From: an uncultured Selenomonadaceae bacterium
GTDB taxonomy: Bacteria > Bacillota > Negativicutes > Selenomonadales > Selenomonadaceae
NCBI GenBank assembly: GCA_937902665.1
Contig: CALELM010000045.1
Coordinates: forward strand, 1-64,000
Direction of reading: 5' to 3'
Length of the DNA: 64,000 nucleotides
In this document: positions 61,757 to 64,000 of the stretch, one piece after another
How positions within the stretch are numbered: the first letter of the stretch is position 1
How the letters are laid out: each line of letters starts with the position of its first letter
The notes under the pieces: model-generated
Told to the model about the DNA's origin: nothing
Seen by the model: only the letters and a program-made list of their open reading frames with translations
The model's database searches: none
Made by a program: the position numbers and the translations under genes

Positions 61757-63066
61757 GCAAGCTGCCCCCTTCGCCGCAAAAGCTCTTCCCGCAAGCTCCC
61801 AATCAGATACAGCGATCCTGCAACAACCAAAAGATGATCTTTGCCTGCAATTTCCAAAGAATTGTCCAATGCCTCTATGATGTCCTCATAGACTTCCACA
61901 TGATGAACCAGTTTTTCTGCACGAACAGCAACTTCCCTTGCCGTTGCCGCCCGTTCGGAATTGGGACGTGTCACCACAACAAGATCCTCGGGACGAAGCA
62001 ATTTCTTCAGCATAGAATCAATATCCTTGTCCCGTAAAATGCCAAGCAGAAAAACATGCGGCATTTCAGGGAAATAGCTGTCCAAGCTCTCTCTCAGCAC
62101 AGCGATCCCTGCTGGATTATGCGCTCCATCCAAAACTATTGTCTGCCCATTCAGTTCCATACGCTCAAAACGCCCAGGCCAAACCACCATGCGCAGGGAT
62201 TCGCCCACCGTTTCCGCATTGACCCGTTCATCCATGTCATGCAAAAGCTTCGCCACCATAATCGCAAGGGAACTGTTTTCCACCTGATGCATTCCAAGGA
62301 GGGGAATCTCATACGGCTTCTTGGACAGACCCAAAAGCGATGAAGTGAATTGAAGCTGCTGAAAATTTTCATTCGCGGAAACAAATTCTGAACAAAAATC
62401 CTCACCTGCTACAAAAACATCTGCATTTTTTTCCTCTGCCGCCTTGCGAAGAATCTCTAACGGCATATCCTTCGCAGCTGTAACAACGGGAACGCCTTCC
62501 TTTATAATACCCGCCTTGTGCCTTGCAATCCCTTCCAATGTTCCGCCGCACTTGTCCGCATGCTCCATAGTCACATTCGTAATGACGGAAATCTCTGGAA
62601 CAATTACATTTGTGGAATCCAGCAAGCCTCCGAGACCAACCTCTATGACAGCATACTCCACATGACGCATAGCAAAGTAAAAAAACGCTACAGCCGTAAG
62701 AACCTCAAACTGCGTAGGGGATTCTTCCCCTTCTTCTACCATCTCATCTACATAGACTCGAACCGTACTCAAGCATTTCGCAAAATCGTCTTTGCTGATT
62801 TGCTGCCCATCGACACGGATACGTTCCGTATAGCTGGCAAGATGCGGAGAAACATACATACCAGTATGGAGAGAGGAACCCCGAAGGATTCCCTCCAGCA
62901 TAACAGAAACAGAACCCTTTCCATTGGTTCCTGTCACATGAATGGTACGATACAATTCCTGCGGCATGTCAAGCTTTTTCAGAAGCTTCTCTATTCGTTC
63001 CAGTCCCATCTGAACACCGAAAACTGCCAAATGGTTCAGATAAGCCAAAGACTCTTTATAGTCCAT
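61753..63066 (-). CDS. folC: Folylpolyglutamate synthase / dihydrofolate synthase
   Basis: Adds glutamate to dihydropteroate and to folates. The 437-residue Mur-ligase-fold protein has the P-loop GTNGKGSVSVML, the YVSPHLASYTERI segment, VGLGGLLDSTNV and the DGAHNPAGI motif of the C-terminal domain. AGGAG lies eight bases before the ATG. It starts 11 bases after the valS stop and overlaps the ligase-like gene, so the three form one run. Confidence 0.96.
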   Translation of the reverse strand: MDYKESLAYLNHLAVFGVQMGLERIEKLLKKLDMPQELYRTIHVTGTNGKGSVSVMLEGILRGSSLHTGMYVSPHLASYTERIRVDGQQISKDDFAKCLSTVRVYVDEMVEEGEESPTQFEVLTAVAFFYFAMRHVEYAVIEVGLGGLLDSTNVIVPEISVITNVTMEHADKCGGTLEGIARHKAGIIKEGVPVVTAAKDMPLEILRKAAEEKNADVFVAGEDFCSEFVSANENFQQLQFTSSLLGLSKKPYEIPLLGMHQVENSSLAIMVAKLLHDMDERVNAETVGESLRMVVWPGRFERMELNGQTIVLDGAHNPAGIAVLRESLDSYFPEMPHVFLLGILRDKDIDSMLKKLLRPEDLVVVTRPNSERAATAREVAVRAEKLVHHVEVYEDIIEALDNSLEIAGKDHLLVVAGSLYLIGSLREELLRRRGQLA

Positions 63067-63077
63067 GATCTACGCTC

Positions 63078-64000
63078 CTATCCAAGCTTTGCCAAATATG
63101 CCAAGCGTTCCTCTACAGATTGCTTCTTTTCCTCATAACCTGCCAGCTTTTCCTTTTCACCTGCAATCACTTCCGCCGGAGCCTTGGAAAGGAATCCTTG
63201 ATTGCCAAGCTTTCCTGCCAACCGCTTGATTTCCTTCTCCAGCTTCTCCGATTCCTTGGCAAGGCGAGCCGATTCCTTTTCCACATCAATCAAGCCCTTC
63301 AACGGCAAATAAATCTCCACGCCGTTCACCACACCTGCCATGGCATTTTCCGGCGGATTTGCACCAAGCTCCAAGAACGTCACAGGCTCTGCCGAAGCAA
63401 GTGCCATCATATAGCCTTCATTTTCCTCAAAGACACCCTGCATTTCCTTATCTGAAAAACGCAGAATCACCTCGCTCTTTTTACCAGGTGCCGCATTGAC
63501 TTCCGCACGCAAATTGCGAACCGTCTTGATGGTTTCCATGATAGCTGTCATCTGCTTTTCAGCCGCATCGTTCACAAAAGGCATAAAATCACTTGGCCAT
63601 GGAGCAATCATAATGCTCTCGCCCTCATGCGGAAGCTTCTGCCATATTTCCTCCGTCAAGAATGGCATGAATGGGTGCAGCAATCGAAGCGTATGCTCCA
63701 AAACGTATCCCAAAACGTAAAGTGCCGTTTGGCGGGGACGCTCCTGTTCCTTGTCATAAAGCCTTGCCTTGGTCAATTCAATATACCAATCGCAGAACTC
63801 ATTCCAAATAAATTCATAAATCATGCGTCCTGCTTCGCCCAACTCAAACTTCTCCAGATTTTCTGTGACATCACGAGCGGTCTTTGCATAGCGGGAGAGA
63901 ATCCACTTGTCAGCAAGCGTGTAGTCCTCCTCCTTCGGCACAAACCCATGATCAAAGCCTTCCAGATTCATCAGCATGTAACGGGAAGCATTCCATATTT
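63078..64000 (-). CDS. valS: Valyl-tRNA synthetase, C-terminal part (cut by window end)
   Basis: The last 307 or so residues of ValS, whose 5' part lies beyond the window. Visible are the IWNASRYMLMNLEG segment that follows the catalytic domain, the anticodon-binding helical domain (WNEFCDWYIELTKARL, HPFMPFLTEEIWQKL) and the C-terminal coiled-coil arm (ESARLAKESEKLEKEIKRLAGKL) typical of ValS. Upstream regulation, such as a T-box, cannot be seen here. It is cotranscribed with folC. Confidence 0.95.
   Translation of the reverse strand, partial: IWNASRYMLMNLEGFDHGFVPKEEDYTLADKWILSRYAKTARDVTENLEKFELGEAGRMIYEFIWNEFCDWYIELTKARLYDKEQERPRQTALYVLGYVLEHTLRLLHPFMPFLTEEIWQKLPHEGESIMIAPWPSDFMPFVNDAAEKQMTAIMETIKTVRNLRAEVNAAPGKKSEVILRFSDKEMQGVFEENEGYMMALASAEPVTFLELGANPPENAMAGVVNGVEIYLPLKGLIDVEKESARLAKESEKLEKEIKRLAGKLGNQGFLSKAPAEVIAGEKEKLAGYEEKKQSVEERLAYLAKLG

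Overview
The window looks like a chromosomal segment of a Gram-negative-type Firmicute of the Negativicutes, most likely family Selenomonadaceae. Pointers are the succinate-to-propionate gene set with a Veillonella-like methylmalonyl-CoA decarboxylase alpha subunit, glycogen genes including the Firmicute-type GlgD, RNase J, ispH next to an S1-like gene, and a carboxynorspermidine-type polyamine pathway. Nearly all genes are on the minus strand. The exceptions are a VanW-family gene and a tRNA-Asn/tadA pair. No rRNA, CRISPR array, prophage or intact insertion sequence was seen. Many genes use TTG or GTG starts placed by strong Shine-Dalgarno sites.

Layout. 0-2.5 kb: polyamine genes (carboxynorspermidine synthase and decarboxylase). 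2.6-4 kb: vanW-like gene (+). 4-15.2 kb: housekeeping block (plsY, der, DUF512 radical-SAM protein, S1-like protein, ispH, plsC, cmk, aroA, BaiN-type flavoprotein, rluB-type pseudouridine synthase, D,D-carboxypeptidase). 15.4-21.4 kb: dnaE, a membrane-anchored coiled-coil protein and RNase J. 21.5-22.2 kb: tRNA-Asn with a consensus promoter, then tadA. 22.3-29.7 kb looks like an accessory segment: an exported Ntn-hydrolase, a 1135-residue GTPase fused to 19 Sel1 repeats with a C-terminal membrane tail, an exported DUF4127 protein, a DUF2225 protein, and one copy of a palindromic repeat whose other copy opens the window. 29.7-42.1 kb: a glycogen cluster (glgC, glgD, glgP, glgB, glgA and a GH13-GH77 fusion). 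42.4-46.9 kb: mixed genes (small membrane protein, Tat-exported amidase, exonuclease III, P-loop kinase, Gfo/Idh oxidoreductase, deformylase). 46.9-50.9 kb: recN, argR, nadK, tlyA. 51.1-52.1 kb: fabK. 52.3-59.8 kb: propionate pathway. 60-64 kb: O-antigen-ligase-like protein, folC and the 3' part of valS.

How they work together. The glycogen genes supply ADP-glucose formation, polymerisation, branching, phosphorolysis and debranching or disproportionation. The propionate genes carry succinyl-CoA through a split B12-dependent mutase, an epimerase and a biotin-dependent decarboxylase to propionyl-CoA, and a CoA-transferase releases propionate. The decarboxylase is incomplete here: alpha, biotin carrier and a 45-residue epsilon-like peptide are present, but no membrane beta subunit.

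Most unusual items: the GTPase-Sel1 tail-anchored protein, a histone-H1-like tail of about 125 residues on GlgB, an acidic insert of about 155 residues in the O-antigen-ligase-like protein, the GH13-GH77 fusion, and the tiny epsilon-like decarboxylase gene.
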